Source: Cytospora piceicola
Lineage: Eukaryota > Ascomycota > Sordariomycetes > Diaporthales > Cytosporaceae
Assembly: GCA_023375675.1 (NCBI GenBank)
Contig: JALQBC010000060.1
Location: 62,001-126,000 of the forward strand
Length of the DNA: 64,000 bases
Reading direction: 5' to 3'
The notes under the pieces are model-generated. The model was not told the origin of the DNA. It ran no database searches and saw only the letters and a program-made list of their open reading frames with translations. This document shows positions 1-14,640 of the stretch, in pieces. The translations under genes were made by a program, and so were the position numbers. Within the stretch, counting starts at the first letter, position 1. Every line of letters begins with the position of its first letter.

Positions 1-2709
1 TTTAAATTAGTATTATTAGTATTACGACGGATAGATATATTATAAGCAGGTTATTAAGTAAGAGGTTTTATAAGAGTACTTTATATATTAAAAGAAGAAA
101 ACTAACGACTAATAGTAAGAGTTATAATAGTCTGAACTTTACTATTTAATAAAAAAGGAGTAATAAGCTTATACTTACCTATATTATACTCGATATTTTC
201 TTTCTTACTAGTATTAAGGATGTTAACGATATCTTAAGATTAATAACTCGATAACACGATTTATAAGGTATAGGCTATATCTTTAACGGGCTTAATAAGT
301 TTAGGCTGTTTAAATCTACTACTTATTTTAAAGTCTGTAGTAGATTTAATAATAGCAGATTGAAAAGGAATTAAATAAAAAGAAAAGAATTACTAATTAA
401 GGTATATAATTTTAGGTTTTAAGCAGGTTATAAAAGTAAAGAAGATATAAAGCGTAAAATAGTTAGAAGTAAAAGGTTTAGTTCTTAATAAGCTTAAAGG
501 GTATCGTAAGTAAAGACGGCTAAGAAAAGGTAGGGCCGGTAATTATCGATTAAATAAACACGGAAATTAATATTATTAGCTGAGAAAACGTAAGGTAACA
601 AAAGCTAATATTATTAGTTAATACGATTTTAGCAGGTATATATAAGCAAGCACTTTACCTGCTAGTTATATAGTAACTACGTTTTTCTATACTTATTTAA
701 TAACTTAACGCTTTTACTTCTAACTATTTTACCTTTATAAAAAAGGAATTAATCTTTATCTTAATCGAAAGTATAAAGTCGATTATAACTTTCTCTTAAT
801 TTAAGCTCTATATTTTTTTAATTAGTTAAGCTATTAAGCCGTTACGATAGCGTTTAAACAGAAGAATAAAACTACGGCTATTAAGCCCGACCTATTAGCT
901 AAGCTTAACGTTAAGAATACGGCCTATATTACCGGTCTTAGTATTTAATTTAATACTGTTATTTAAACTACCTCTTTTACTTAAAGTAAGCTTACTTTTA
1001 GCTTATAATATACCTGCTAGTCTACTTTAGATAACTTTATAAAGTTATTTTACTAGAGCGATAATTACTAAACTATTAAAGTTAGCACCTTTACGCCTTT
1101 ACGCTATAAGTAGTAAGTATAGACTTTTAAACCCTTTACTTTAAAAAGTAATACTTTATTACTTAACTTTAATAAGTCTACTCTTTCTACCTTTAAGACT
1201 TATAAATCCCCTTTAATAATCATTAATAATTATAACGATAAAAACGTTAAGGTTATAATCTTAATTCCTAAGGTTAACCTAAGTAATATCGTCTTATAGA
1301 AACTGCTAAAGATTTTTAAAACTATTAGTTATAGAAAGGCTATAAGAATAAAGTATAAGAACTCTTTTCCTGCCGACTTTAATACTAGTCTTACCGCTTA
1401 TAATAGTAACGTAACGGCTATTAATTTAGATAATAAGAACACTTAGACAGCGTTAACGGAATAGAATATAATTACTAAAAGTAAGTAACCCGAAAAGCCT
1501 TTTAAAAGTATTTTCGGTTAAGTCTTTTAAAATACAGAGTATAGTAAACTTTCTCTTAACGATACTAATACTATATTCTGTAAAAGCCCTTATATCTTAA
1601 TACCTTTTAGCCGTAGAGATAACGATAAAGATTATATAAATAACGAGATATTAATCGATTTCGGAGATAACTTAAGTAAAAGGCTTAGTAAACTACTTAA
1701 AAATAATATAGTTAATATTAGTATCCCGGTCCTTTAAGAATATAAGAAGCGAAGTATTTCTTTATAGGCCGATTATAGTTTATAGTATTAACTTATAGAC
1801 TTAGTTTTTAAAGAAATTAGTTTAATCGAAGTCTGCTACTTTTAATATTTCGATATATTTATAGTAAAGGTTATATCGTTATTTTAAAAGAAATACCTTT
1901 TAATTACTTAATTATATAACTATTCTTTTAGTTCGGAAAGTAATATTCGATACTTATATTATAAGTCGGCTAACCTTTATAACTATATTATAATATATAT
2001 TGTTTTTTAACTTTGTTAAACTTTCTTATACTAATAATATACTTTTTATAAAGTAAACCTATTATTAAAGGTCCGGTTATAGATACTTATATAGCTAGAA
2101 TATATATTATTAATATAGTAAAAAACACTTATCTTATATTATTAAAGACTTTAACGGCTAAGTTAAGCCGGATCTAAAGCCGTTTTATAAAAGTAGCCGT
2201 TATCTTAGCTACCGGTAGCTTAAACAACTTATATAAAACCGATATATATAAGGTTAATAACTTAAGTTATAACCTAAAAAAAGTAAATATAAATATCGTT
2301 AATCGTAGTTATCGTATATCCTTTACTAACTAAATTCGTTTTATTTATAAGTAAAAGCTTTTTAGTTTTTTATAAACTACCGCCGGGGTTTATTTAAATA
2401 AGCTTTTATAGTATCGCTTAAAATTATCGCTAATAATAAACCTAATTTAAGTATCGACTTTATTACTATCTCCTTTAATAACTATTCGTTAATATTCGAC
2501 CTGCCCCGCCTACTGTTTAGTAATAAAGGCTTTATAGTCTAAGGTAATAAGGTAAAAGAGTTCTTAACAAAGTTAAGACTTTTCTATAGTAGGATATATA
2601 ATTTTATATCCTCTTATTAGAATAGGCTAAACGAGTTAATATACTATCGTATACTTTATATATTGCCCGACTAAGGAGATTTTTAGCAGTACGGTTATAT
2701 AGTTAATAG

Positions 2710-2850
2710 TATAACTAAGGCGGAGAGTGTTAAAGATTTCCCTTTAAAAAGGCAAAAGGTCTTAAGTATAAGTAAGGCGGAGAGTGTTAAAGATTCCCTT
2801 TTAAAAAGGTAGAAGGTCTTAAGTATAAGTAAGGCGGAAGGTATTAAAGA
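2710..2850. repeat. 57-bp tandem repeat, about 2.5 copies
   Basis: The motif AAGGCGGAGAGTGTTAAAGA recurs at 2717 and 2774, with a diverged copy at 2831, a spacing of exactly 57 bp. The third copy differs after GGCGGA. The unit equals 19 codons, so it may be a relic of a repeat inside a former coding sequence, now mutated by RIP. No function is visible. Confidence 0.8.
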
Positions 2851-3539
2851 ACCTCCCTTAAAGATCTTTAAAAAGTATAATATCTTTAAAGAACTTATAG
2901 TATATATCTTAGGTTAATAAGGAGGATATATATAAGTTATAATTAATAGAATATATTAAGATAAAGTAAAAACAGATTAAATAAAAACTAAGTAAAACCG
3001 AAATTAATACTACGTTTAATTAAATCTAAGAAACAGGTACTATAGCAGATTAGTATAATTATAATTTAGAGTTAATTAAAATTAAAAATAGGTAGTATAA
3101 ATCTTAAGGTATAGCTTTTTATATACTCGCCTGCCTTCTCTATAACGGAAGGTATATAAAAGTTATATTTAAGTTAGTTAAACTTGTACTTTTATACTAT
3201 ATAACGCTCGAGTATCTGCTTATATTAACCTACTTATTCGTTCTTACTTTACAAGCCGTTTTTAAGGCCTACCTTAGCTACGATATATACCTCCGCCTTA
3301 TCTATACTTAAACTATATAGCTGTTTAGCGTATTATACTATTTAGCGATAGTGTTTAGTATATAAGACGTATATTTTATAAGTATATCGAGATAAATCGC
3401 TATTTTTATCGCTAACGAATACCTTTAAATTAAACTTAAATTTAAACTAGAAAACTACTAACTACTAACCTAACTATACTAAATTAATATTAATATAAAA
3501 AGAACCTGCTAATTATATATAGATATAAGAAGAATTAAA

Positions 3540-3612
3540 AACCGAGAATTAAGAATTAAGAACCGAGAATTAAGAATTAAAAATTAAGAATTAAGAAATT
3601 AAATTAAATTAA
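3540..3612. repeat. Simple AATTAAG-type repeat
   Basis: A short stretch of repeated GAATTAA and AATTAAG units, interrupted by GAACCGA. It is low-complexity sequence inside the RIP block. Confidence 0.7.
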
Positions 3613-4980
3613 TAAATAACGGTTTATAACTACCGGCTAGTAGTCGATTATATACTTAGCGTTAGCACGCCGTTAACTAAATAATATTATAACTAAGCTT
3701 TCGGGTTTAAGGATTTAAAGCTTTTTTAAGACGGTATAGCACCTACGTCTATATTTAAAGTTACGTTTCTCTTTTTACTATTTTTATCTCTTTTACCGAT
3801 ATACTTTATCTTATAAGGTATATATTATTTTATATATATACCGTACTTAATATAATATAATTTAAAACCGGTCGGCTACTAATATAGTCTTTCTTTTTAA
3901 TAGTATAAATATATAACGCCTTTTAAGCGGATATCGCTTTTATCGCCTTTTTAATCGGCTGTTAAGCCGTTCGGTCGCTTATATTAAACTTTAATTAAAT
4001 ACTACTTAAGTAAACCTTAAAGTAGCTTTACCTAGTCGCTTTAATTATAATTACTATATACTATTATTATTACCCTCGACTTTAACTTTAATTAATCGCT
4101 ACTTATACGTTACTAGTTATTATAAGAATAATCCTTTATTATCTTTACCCTTTTTCCCTTATTCTTTTTTACCTTTTAAATAATACCTTATAACCCGATA
4201 CTTTAAGTAAGTCTTAGCTTCCGGCCTATTTAATAACCCTTCGTTATATTAGTATTCTTATAATACTATTAACGTTTACTTTATAGACTTAAAGTATAGT
4301 TAGACTATTTAGTTCTTATTTTTTAAAATAATTAAATTTAACTACTATTATAAGGATCTTTTCTATACTAATAGCTTTATTTACTTAAACGTTATAATCG
4401 TATAGATATATGCTTTACCTTTCTTTTTACCTCTTTTCTTTTTCCTTTTATATTAAGTTAAGAAATTTTATAAATATTAATAAGAAAATAATACTATAAG
4501 TTTTTATAGTATTAAGTTAATAATATTAAACGAATAGCTATAAAAAGGGAAAGGATAATAAAAATAATAATAAGATAAAAAACGAGATATAAAAGCTTTA
4601 TAATATACTTAACCGAGAATCGAATATCTATACTAACCTAAAGGCGGCGATATATTAGAAGTTATTAATATCTTTAAAGCGTAATCTACCGGTTCGATAT
4701 TTTTTTTAAAACTTTAATATTGTTACTTTAGTAAAACCGATAGCTATTATACTACTACTATACTTTTAGCGATTTATACCTTTAATCTTTAAACTAACGA
4801 TAACCTTTTTTTTTTTAGCCTGTTTTTAATAGCTACCTTTTATATAGTAGTTATAGTTTTAGTTATAGCTATTATAAAGTCGAGGTAAAGCTATATAGCC
4901 GAGCGTTTTTATTAAGTATAGTATACCTTTTTAATACTTTTACTTAACTATCGACTTACCTATAATAAACTACTATAAAA

Positions 4981-5288
4981 TACTTTTTATATAAAATATA
5001 ACCTGTTTAAAGGATCTTATAGAAGAGATTTACTTCTGTATAAGCTATATTAAGTCGAGGTATTTTTATCTTTCTTATATTTATTAACGAACTATAATAT
5101 ACTTTTTATGTAAAATATAACCTGTTTAAAAGATCTTATAAAAAAGATCTACTTTTATATAAGCTATAATAGGTCGAGGTATCCTTATCTTTTCTATATT
5201 TATTAATAAACTATAATATACCTTTTACGTAAAACGTAACTTATTTAAAAGATTTTATAAAAGAGATCTACTTTCGTATAAGCTATAC
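4981..5288. repeat. 119-bp tandem repeat, about 2.6 copies
   Basis: Copies begin at 4981, 5100 and 5219 with TACTTTTTAT or TACCTTTTAC. Each runs through a conserved block ending in ATAAGCTATA and then a segment containing GTCGAGGTAT (the last copy lacks that tail). Differences between copies are mostly C/T or G/A changes, as expected if RIP acted after duplication. The period is not a multiple of three. Confidence 0.85.
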
Positions 5289-5299
5289 TACGCTAAAGC

Positions 5300-5760
5300 G
5301 TTCTTATAAAACGTTAACGAATAACGTAGTAAGAAAAAAGGAGAGAAATAATAAGCCGGGAGAAAGGGAAGGTACGTTAGCGTAGTAAAAGGCGGAAGAT
5401 AATAAGCTATAAAGAAAGGTACGATAATATAGTAAAACGTAGTAAAATAAGTAAAAAGAATAATAAGCCGGAAAGGAAGAAGGTAAGATAATATAGTAAA
5501 AGCGGGAAATAATAAGCCGGGAGAGATAATAAGCTATAAAAAGAAGCACGATAATATAGTAAGACGTAATAAAGAAAATAAAAGAAAATAACAGGCCGGA
5601 GAGGTAAAAGGTAGAATAGCGTAGTAAGAGTAAGAGATAATAAGCCGAGAGAAATAATAAACTATAAAGAGAGGTATAATAATATAATAAGACGTAGTAG
5701 GGAAAATAAAGGAAAATAATAGGCCGGAGAAGTAAAAGGCATAATAAAGTATATTCTATT
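5300..5760. repeat. Irregular purine-rich repeat array
   Basis: Words such as AATAATAAGCCGG, AATAAGCTATAAA, AATATAGTAA and GACGTAATAA recur many times in variable order across about 460 bp, with strong purine bias on the plus strand. It looks like a degenerate satellite next to the 119-bp array. The one long open frame in the RIP block (5304-5549, minus strand) lies here and is almost only Tyr, Phe, Leu and Ser, so I treat it as non-coding. Confidence 0.6.
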
Positions 5761-6667
5761 TTAGTATAAAGTAGAAATATTTTAAGCTAAATAAATTAAA
5801 GCTTTTTTAATCGGTATAGACTACGCCGATTAAAAAAAGGTTTTATTTAATATTTAACTATTAGTTATCGTACCTGCTTTTACTGTTTTTAGTTATTATC
5901 GCCTTTAAAGCTTTTACTTTTTATTAGTAAGATTAGCGGCGTTTAATTAGCTTTATCTGATTAGCCTGTTTAACGACGTTTATTCCGTTATATTATAATA
6001 AAAAGGAGCGGCTTATAGTGTTTTTCTTTTTTCCTTTCTTTTTATTTTAATTTCTAATACCTTTAGTTTCTATCTTCTTTTTAATTACTTACCTTTATTC
6101 CTTAAACTATTTTTTATAGTAAGTATAGCAGATTAATTTTCTATAATAAAAGTAAGCCTAAGATAGGCTACTCGTTAAAATACTCGAAGAAATATCGAGG
6201 TAATCGTTTTTTATCGCTTTCTTATACAGTACGTTATAACAGGAACTTAGAAACGATAGACTTCGTCGAAAAAGAAATATAAAACCGAATAAATATATTT
6301 TATTTTATTATTCCTTTCCCCGGTTTAATAATATTTTTAAAGCTACGTCTAATAAGTATAAACTAATACTATATATAAAGATAACTTTATCGACGACGTT
6401 TTAATCTTTTAAATTAAAACTAACGTTTAAGTAGTAATAACGTCGATAAAAAAGATTCTTTCGACTTTAGCCCTGTTTTTATTCTCGAGACCTTTAGGCT
6501 AAGGCTAAGGATTCTGATTTTAAAAATAGTATAGATAACGACTTAAATAAAGAGGACTATCTATAATAACTTTTATAAAGTTATACCTTAAACCAGATTA
6601 TATAAGAAAATAACCGAGGACTATCGGTTTAAGTTTTTATAAATAAGGACGGCGCGCCTGTACTATA

Positions 6668-6795
6668 AAGCGTAGTCGCTATAAAGCGTAGCCGCTATAG
6701 AGCGTAGCCGCTATAGAGCGTAGCCGCTATAGAGCGTAGCCGCCTTAGAGCGTAGCCGTTATAGAGCGTAGCCGCCTTAAGTATAGCCGCCTTTC
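6668..6795. repeat. 16-bp minisatellite (GCGTAGCCGCTATAGA), 7 copies
   Basis: GCGTAG starts at 6670, 6686, 6702, 6718, 6734, 6750 and 6766, an exact 16-bp period, followed by a decayed copy near 6782. Isolated copies recur near 6868. The unit keeps CpG but has no CpA, in line with complete RIP. Confidence 0.9.
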
Positions 6796-7059
6796 GCTTT
6801 ACGTTATATATATCGACCTTTATAAAGACCTTTATATCGCCTATAAGCTATATCGCCTATAAGCTATAAAGCGTAGCCGCCCTTTATTTTTTACATTATA
6901 TACGTCGACCTTTGTAAAGACTTTTAAGAGATTATTTTATAAATAGTTACTTAGGCTATAAGGACTAAGACTAAGACTAAAAAGACGGGAGGAATTTATA
7001 GCAGATTCGGCCGAATCGCTAACGAGTTCGGTTTTATTCTTATTCCGAACGCCGACGAC

Positions 7060-7545
7060 GGTTACCCCGTCGAGGTTATTATAGTAAGCGGAAAGCTATA
7101 AACCGACGAGGCTATAGACACCGATAACGGCTACCCTATAAAGGCTACTATAAGTAAGCGGAAGGCTAAGACCGACGTAGCTATAAACACCGATAAGGCT
7201 ATAAACACCGATAACGGCTACAGACACCGATAACGGCTACCCTGTTAAAAAGCTCGTTTACGAAGCTACTATAATAAGTAAGCGGAAGGCTATAGATACC
7301 GACGAGGCTATAGATACCGATAACAGCTATAGACATCGACGACGGCTACTTCGTTAAAAAGCCCGCCTATAAGGCTACTATAATAAGCAAGCGGAAGGCT
7401 ATAGACACCGACGAGACTATAGATATCGACGTAGCTATAGATAACGATAACGGCTATAGATATCGATAACGGCTACCTTATAAAGGCTACTATAAGTAAG
7501 CGGAAGGCTAAGACCGACGAGGCTATAAACACCGACGAAGATGGT
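7060..7545. repeat. Interspersed repeat built on AAGCGGAAGGCTA
   Basis: AAGCGGAAGGCTA or a close variant occurs near 7087, 7153, 7278, 7389 and 7496, and again near 8115. Each copy is followed by variable numbers of short units like GACGAGGCTATAGACACCGA and GATAACGGCTAC. The internal spacing varies, so this is a compound repeat rather than a clean tandem array. It may derive from a repetitive coding sequence. Confidence 0.7.
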
Positions 7546-7999
7546 AAAAAGAAACGTAAGAAGGGAAAGGAGCTAAAGCCTTCTATAAAGGATAACGACT
7601 TTATAAAGCCCCCTTTTAAAGGAAAGGACTATAAATACAGTATTTTTACCTTTTAAATATATTATACCTATTATTAATATATTATATCCCTTATCGGTAT
7701 AAAGTAATACCCTTAGCTTAGGTCTCGATATAAGAATAGGCCGATCTCGTACTTTACTTCTTATACGTCGACCCCTGTATAGACCTTAAGCCTAGTAGTA
7801 GTAATCGCGAGCTTAATAGCTTTAAAAACAGCCTCGCTGTTAATAAGGGCTTTTAGGCTACGAGTAAGAGGCTTTAACTAGTTAGACCGGTAACGCTAAT
7901 AAAGGCTTTTAAGCTATATATAAAAGGCTTTAGGTAGTTAAGACCGGTAATAATAATAATAATACAGCTATTAATAAGGGCTTTTAGGCAACTCTACGG

Positions 8000-8105
8000 C
8001 TACCTACCTATTAGACTACCTACCTATTAGACTACCTATATACTAGACTGCTTATATACTAAACTACTTATATACTAGACTGCCTACTTATTAAACTACC
8101 TACGA
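8000..8105. repeat. Second 16-bp minisatellite (CTACCTACCTATTAGA type)
   Basis: Six full units of 16 bp begin at 8000 and alternate CTACCTA.. and CTGCTTA.. versions, followed by a partial unit. The length equals that of the 6,670 minisatellite but the sequence is unrelated. Confidence 0.8.
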
Positions 8106-11100
8106 ATACGATAATAAGCGGAAGGCTATAAGCTTTACCGATAAAATAAAGATCTTAAACGATAGCGTTAAGGTATTACTTTCTTAACGAGGTATAAGGT
8201 AAGTAATAAGAAGAAGAAGGCTTTTTAAGGCGGTAAAGAAGGAAGCCGCTTTTAAGACTACCGCGCTTATAAAGAAGTTACCTTATTAATATTCTTCGTT
8301 TAAGCCGATCCGATACTATTTATATTATAATAAGTAGTACGGCTTATAGAGAAGCCGGCTTAATATATAAGTACTATAGAAGAGCTATTTAAAGGCTTAC
8401 TTTAACCTGCCGTACTATATAAGGCGTTACCGGAAGATTATATAAGCTAGTTAAGCTAAGGTTAAACTAAGGCGATTATAAACGTTTAAGATAATAACAG
8501 ATTTACTTTTATATAAGGTTTATTAAAATTATATAAATCTTACTTTTTTTTATATCTTAATATCGAATATACCTTTTAAGAAAGCCGGAATCGAGCTTGT
8601 TATAAGTAACGACGGCGTTATATTTACCGTTACTGTCTTTATAAGTCTTTTCTTCTTTATTGTTTAGGCTGCTTTATTAGCTGCGATAGGGTTTAATTAA
8701 ACGTAGTAAATAGTATCGTCTAATTATAAGTTACGATAACTTTAAGGCCGATAACCTTAGGCCGATAACTTTAAGCTTACTCTTATCTTTAGTATCGTAT
8801 AGGCTAAGAATATATAGTTTACTTTTTTATTTTAAAATATCGTTTTTTATTTTATTTTAGTTTTAAGGCTAAACCCTTTCCGTTTTTTAATTATAGCTAC
8901 GAGGCGATTAATAATATAATAAAGAACTATTTTTTAATTCCGGTTTGGTTAAGCTAAAGCTATTAAACGTTAAAGATAACGATAGGTTTACTTATGTTAT
9001 CGTATCGTTTTAGTTATATTAGTAAGCTGCTGTTACTGTTAATCGAAGGGCTTAAAGGTATATTCGGACTAGCCGCTAGCTATTTTACAGGATATATAAA
9101 GACTATTAAAGTTATTAAGTAATGAGATTAATTAAGTCTTTAAAAACTATCTTTATTAATATAACTAGTTATTTTATATCTTATAGAAAGTTACGGTATA
9201 GTTATATCTTAGCGTACCCGAGATATTATTATAGTTAACTTATCGGAAACGTAAAACACGTTATTAGGTTTTATACTTTACTTTTAATTTTTGTTTTATA
9301 TTCCCGTTAGTTAGGTACGCTACTAATATTTAAGATTAAACCTTATTATTATAGAACTTTCTAACCTATATTCTAATAGTTTATTTATATCTATATATAT
9401 TTTAGCTATCTTTTTAGTCGAGGATTAAACGTATACTTAAAGACGAACCTAACGTATAAGGTTAAAAGCTTAGTTATTATTATAGTTATTTAACTATCTA
9501 TTTATTCTGTTACTTATACCTCCTTTAATAACTATCTTTTAAAATATTCTTTTAGTAAAGCTATATCGAACCTTTTATTAGAACTTATATTAACTACTAA
9601 AGTATTACCGACTTAGTAATATACTATAAAAGCCGTTTACTTCCGGAGCCCGATACCGACCTTTAGAAATAAACTAAAAAAGAGCTATTATTATACGCCG
9701 TTATATATAATACAGATATACTATAAAAGCTCTTTTAAACTATATACGAGAAGGTAGGAAAGGCGTCGGACCTAAACTTTAACCTTATATATATATTTAT
9801 AAAAGACTAGTACAGACTATAGGTTAAAGAAAAAGCTATAAAGGTATAGATTCTCGAAGGTATTATTCGTAAGATTATTAAGCGATTATAGCCGGTAGCT
9901 ATACCTACAGGTTTACTTATAGGTCTGCTTACAGGTTTACCTACGGCGATATTAGCTTAGCTCGTTAAGAAAGACCCCGCCTGCTTTATCTTTTACCTTT
10001 AATAATAAAGACTTAATAATATTTTCGACGTTATTAACCTTTATTTTAATACCGAAACTACTTTATTTACCTGCTATACTATATTTAATATACCTCCGAC
10101 TTCGAAAACCTCCGACCTTTTTATAAGCCTTTTACCGGCCGGCGTCTTTAATAGCCTGTCGACTTTTCTTTAAGGCCGGCGGATACGTTAGGTTTATATA
10201 GATATAAATATATTTTAGCGTATATCTAACGTAGTAAACGTGCCTTTCGTTAACTTTACTTCGGATATTACTTATAACTACTCTGTTTTTAATATATTAG
10301 AAAAGATAGCCGTATATAGCTTTATACAGCCTTTAAAGCTTTATAGACGTAAAAAAGACTAAAGCTTAATATTTTTTATTTAAAAGAACCTATCGTAAGC
10401 CTATAACCTGTTAATAGACTTTATAAAGGTTATCGATACTAAGTACTTAAACGTTACTATTATCTTAATAGATAATAGGGGCGGTTAAAATACCGAAAAG
10501 GCTATATAGGTTTTTCTTTAAAGTATAAACGATATTAATAAACGAGCCTTTATAATAAAGATATATATTATAAGTATTTAGTAAACTGCTTTAAACTAGC
10601 TCGAAGTCTTTTTTAAGATTATTAAAGATATAGACTAAGTAAGTAAAATAATAAATAAGGTAGTTAATAAGATAAGGCGCTTTAACGTAACGATCTTTAA
10701 TAATAATAGTAAGGCTTTTAATAGCGTTAAGTATAATAGTAGGCGTAAAGGCGGGTATAAGGGCGGGCGTAAAGGTAGGCGGGATAGCGGGCGGGATAGT
10801 AACAGTCGGGCTTACTTTAAAGATATAATAAAGACTTAATCTATTACTTCGGGAATAACTATATATAAGCTATAAAAATAGTTAAAACTAAGTATAGATA
10901 CTTATATAAACTTATTACTATAATAGTTTTATCGAAGTTATAACGTTATTTTTAGTCGGTATTAATAGTTTTATACGTATAGTACCGATAATATAACCTT
11001 AACCTTCGCTATAGTTAGTAACCTTTACTATAGTTCGTCTTTAACTATAATAATACTAACGGCTAAGTAAGCTATAAGTAAATCTAAGTCGACTTTTAAA

Positions 11101-12715
11101 GTAAAAGGCTATATACTCGTTTAGTTTATATATTAGCAGCTAAATATCGGCCGCCTTTACTTAACTAGTTTTTTCTTCCTTTTCTTTATTAAAGGCGCTA
11201 TAGGTTAGTAAATTATAAGCCTTATATATAATTAATATTATAACTCTTCTTACTTAAGAAATGTTTATATAGTATTATATACTGTTAATATAAAAGGTAT
11301 AATATAATAGCTACTGTTTTAATTAGTTAATATAAAAAGGAAAATAAGCGTTAAAACGAATAGTATAAATAGGTATCGATATTATATATATATTTTATTT
11401 AAAGAATCGATTTTAATAAAGATTATCGAAAAAGGTAAAGACGGGAAACTTATAGCGGTAATCCCTTTTACACTTAGTATATACGAACTATAGATATATG
11501 TTTACCTTAATATATACTTCCGATATTATTTATAATTTTAATAGAAAAGGTATAAAATAAATAGCCGTCTTATCTATTTATAAAAATATAGCTATCTCTC
11601 GGATTAATATTTTAGTCTTTTCTCTTTTATAATTTTAATTTAGTTTATTTATTATTTATTATTAACAAACTATATCGACCGCTTAATATAATCTTAAGTA
11701 GTTTAAGCTTTAAGAATTTATTATTCTTTTAGGTTTTAAATAGGCTTCGAATTTATCGGTAACTACTTATAGACCTTCGGTTTTTATTAGGCTTAAGGCT
11801 AAAGATATCCTCCGTATACTCTATCCTTCGACTTATAATATCGGAAGTTATAGTTAATAACTTAGCTATATACGATAATAATAGCTATATCGAAACTACC
11901 GAAAGAAATATATTATTTAACGTAGTAAACGACCGAGGTACGTTATTAGCGTTTTCGATAGATATACTAAATTATAAACGGCTTAAGCTAAAGACTAAAA
12001 TCGAAGCCGATTTTATCGGTAGTTTATTTAATAAGTTCCGGAACGTTTTCGGTAAAGATATCGGCGAAAATACTATCGGCGATATATAGCTATAAGTAAG
12101 ACAGGCTAAGTCTATTTATAGTAGTATTTTTAATAAAGAGTTAAGGTATATTCCCGATATAACCGATACGATAACTAAGAATATCGCTACGATATTTTAA
12201 AAAATAGCTATAATATCCGAAAATATTATAATAATAATAAAAAGGCTTATTAATATAAAGGCTATAGTCGATAGTATAAATAAGGTTTTTTATATAAACT
12301 ATAATAGTCTATTAAGGATACTTAATAAGCTAAAGATACTTTTTATATTATAGATACTTCCCGGCTATCCTTTCGATCTTACGACCTTTTAGCTTAACAC
12401 TTCTATTAATAGTAGTTACGGCTAAGACTAAGTATTACTTACGGCTAATAACAGTCCTATCGAATTATTATTTATTAATAAGAACGACGATTAAAATATA
12501 CCGTTTATAGCCGATAGCAGTTCTGTTTAGTAAGCGTTACTATTTAGTTTAGTAGATAAGGATACTAATAATAAATAGATAAAAGGTAGTATAAAGAACG
12601 GAAGAGATTATAAGTATAATAGTAGATATTAAGCGTTAGCTATAAAGTAGAAGGGGCGATTTAAAAGCTAAATAGTTCCTGTTCTTTATAACGCTTATTA
12701 GAACTTTTACTATAA

Positions 12716-12965
12716 TAGTTAGTAGTAGTAACTATATTAATAGTAATAAGCTTAATTTCCTGTATATATAACCTATCGGTAAACCGGTTACTAATATTTA
12801 GTAATACTCTTACCCGATTTAAATATAAACAGGTAAAAAGACGTAATAGTAATAGCGATATTAATAGTAATAAGATTAATTTCTCGTATATATAATCTGT
12901 CGGTAAACCGGTCGTTTAAATTTAGTAATATACTTATCCGATTTAAATATAAATAAATAAAAGGG
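12716..12965. repeat. About 124-bp direct duplication
   Basis: TATTAATAGTAATAAG occurs at 12735 and again at 12859. The following blocks, containing TCGGTAAACCGGT and CCGATTTAAATATAAA, also match. The two copies differ mainly by transitions, as expected from RIP after duplication. Confidence 0.8.
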
Positions 12966-14379
12966 CGAAAAGAGGTTATTACTTACTAGTTTTTTATAGT
13001 ATAATATTTATTAAATAAGCTACCTATCTTTTATCGACTTATAGTAAATTTTAAAGTCTTTAAGTAAATCGGTAAGCTTTATACTATAGCTTTTACTATT
13101 AATAGTAATTCTTATACCTTATACCTTTAGATCCTTTTACGCTCGGTAAAGGCTATACCGGGTAAGAGAGGGTTTATTTCGTACGGTGTTATTATTTAAA
13201 GCTTATTTCGCGTAGTGTTATTATTTAAAGCTTTTTACGCTCGGTAAAGGCTATACTAAGCAGAATAAGTACCGTAGGCTTTACCTATTATTACGTATAG
13301 TATAGGCCTTACCTGTTACGTTATACGTTTATTTAGATCGTTACCTTTACGTTACTTTTAAATATAGTTATAATACTAAGTTTTAAGTATATACTAACGT
13401 TAAAACCGCCCTCTCTTTATAAGAATATAAGTTATCTGTTATTAATCTTTTTAACCTTTATAAACCTTTTACTAATAGTTAGTCTACTAATAGTAAGAAG
13501 ATTTATATTAAAAAATATCTTTAAATATAAGCAGATCCGACTAGTTTAAATATTAACGATAGCTAATAAGGCTTAAAATCTTTATAACTACTTACGTAAC
13601 TACTTAAACGATACTTTTAGTATTTTTATTAAATTTATCCGGATTATTTAAAATAACTACCCGGAGTTTTCCGGCTTTATAAAATATAATACTACGTCTA
13701 ATCTCGATAATAAAGCGCGACGCCTCGATAATCTCAAGTATAATATTATAAAGAGAAAATGCTATATCTTTAAAAGAAAGCTTTAAATTTCCGAGAAAAA
13801 GCGTTAAGTCGAAACTAAAAATAAGTAGTTTAATAAAAGATTTTTTATTTTCGAGCGGTATAAATAATATATCGAAGCCTGTAATACGTAAACGAAAGAA
13901 CAGAAAAGCTACTTAGTAAAAGTTATCGGTTCGATTTTAAAGGCTTTAGTAAATACTAAGTTATAAAACGCTTAAGTAAAGTAGGATATAAAGGTTACTA
14001 ATAAGGCTTTTTTAAAGGTAAAGGCTAAGTTATAAGAGGTTTAAAAAGCTATAAAGAATATAGTTAGTATATTAAAATATATTAGTTCGAGGTTAAGTAA
14101 CAATGTTTAAATAAAGTCCTTAATAAATTAAGGCTGTTCTGTAGCGGTTAAATTAAACTAGTTTTTATATAAATAGGCTATTTTAAGGTATATACTTTAA
14201 ATACTTGTCTTTATAATATTAAAAACCTGTAAGCCGTAGCTTATTAAAACGATACCGGTAACTTCTAGTCTTCTTTAATCTAATTAATCGGCTTACTTAT
14301 TATACCGTAAAGAAACTTAAACCCGTTACGTTACGATTTAATAAACTCTCTGTCGACCTTATCTTTTTTTCGACTATAA

Positions 14380-14640
14380 TACCCTCTTTTCTACTAACCG
14401 CGATACCCTTTAACAGCTAACTATAATACCCTTCGACCGCTAGCTATAATACCTTCCGACCGTAGCCGTAATACCTTTTACCGCGTTACTTTTCCTTTAC
14501 TAACCGCGATTCTTTTTACCCCTTTAGTTATAATACCTTCCTGTAATAACCTACTACGATAACCTTCCGTAATAACCTCTTATAACAACCTGCTATAATA
14601 ACCTTTACTATAATTACTTTTACTAATTACGATTATATTT
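14380..14640. repeat. Imperfect short repeats around CTATAATACCCT
   Basis: CGATACCC, CTATAATACC and related words recur roughly every 25-35 bp over 250 bp. The copies are too divergent to give a single period. This is a probable decayed satellite. Confidence 0.5.

Noticed and set aside
5304..5549. 81-codon open frame on the minus strand in the RIP block
   Set aside because: Composition is almost only Tyr, Phe, Leu and Ser from a purine-rich repeat; it is repeat DNA, not a gene.
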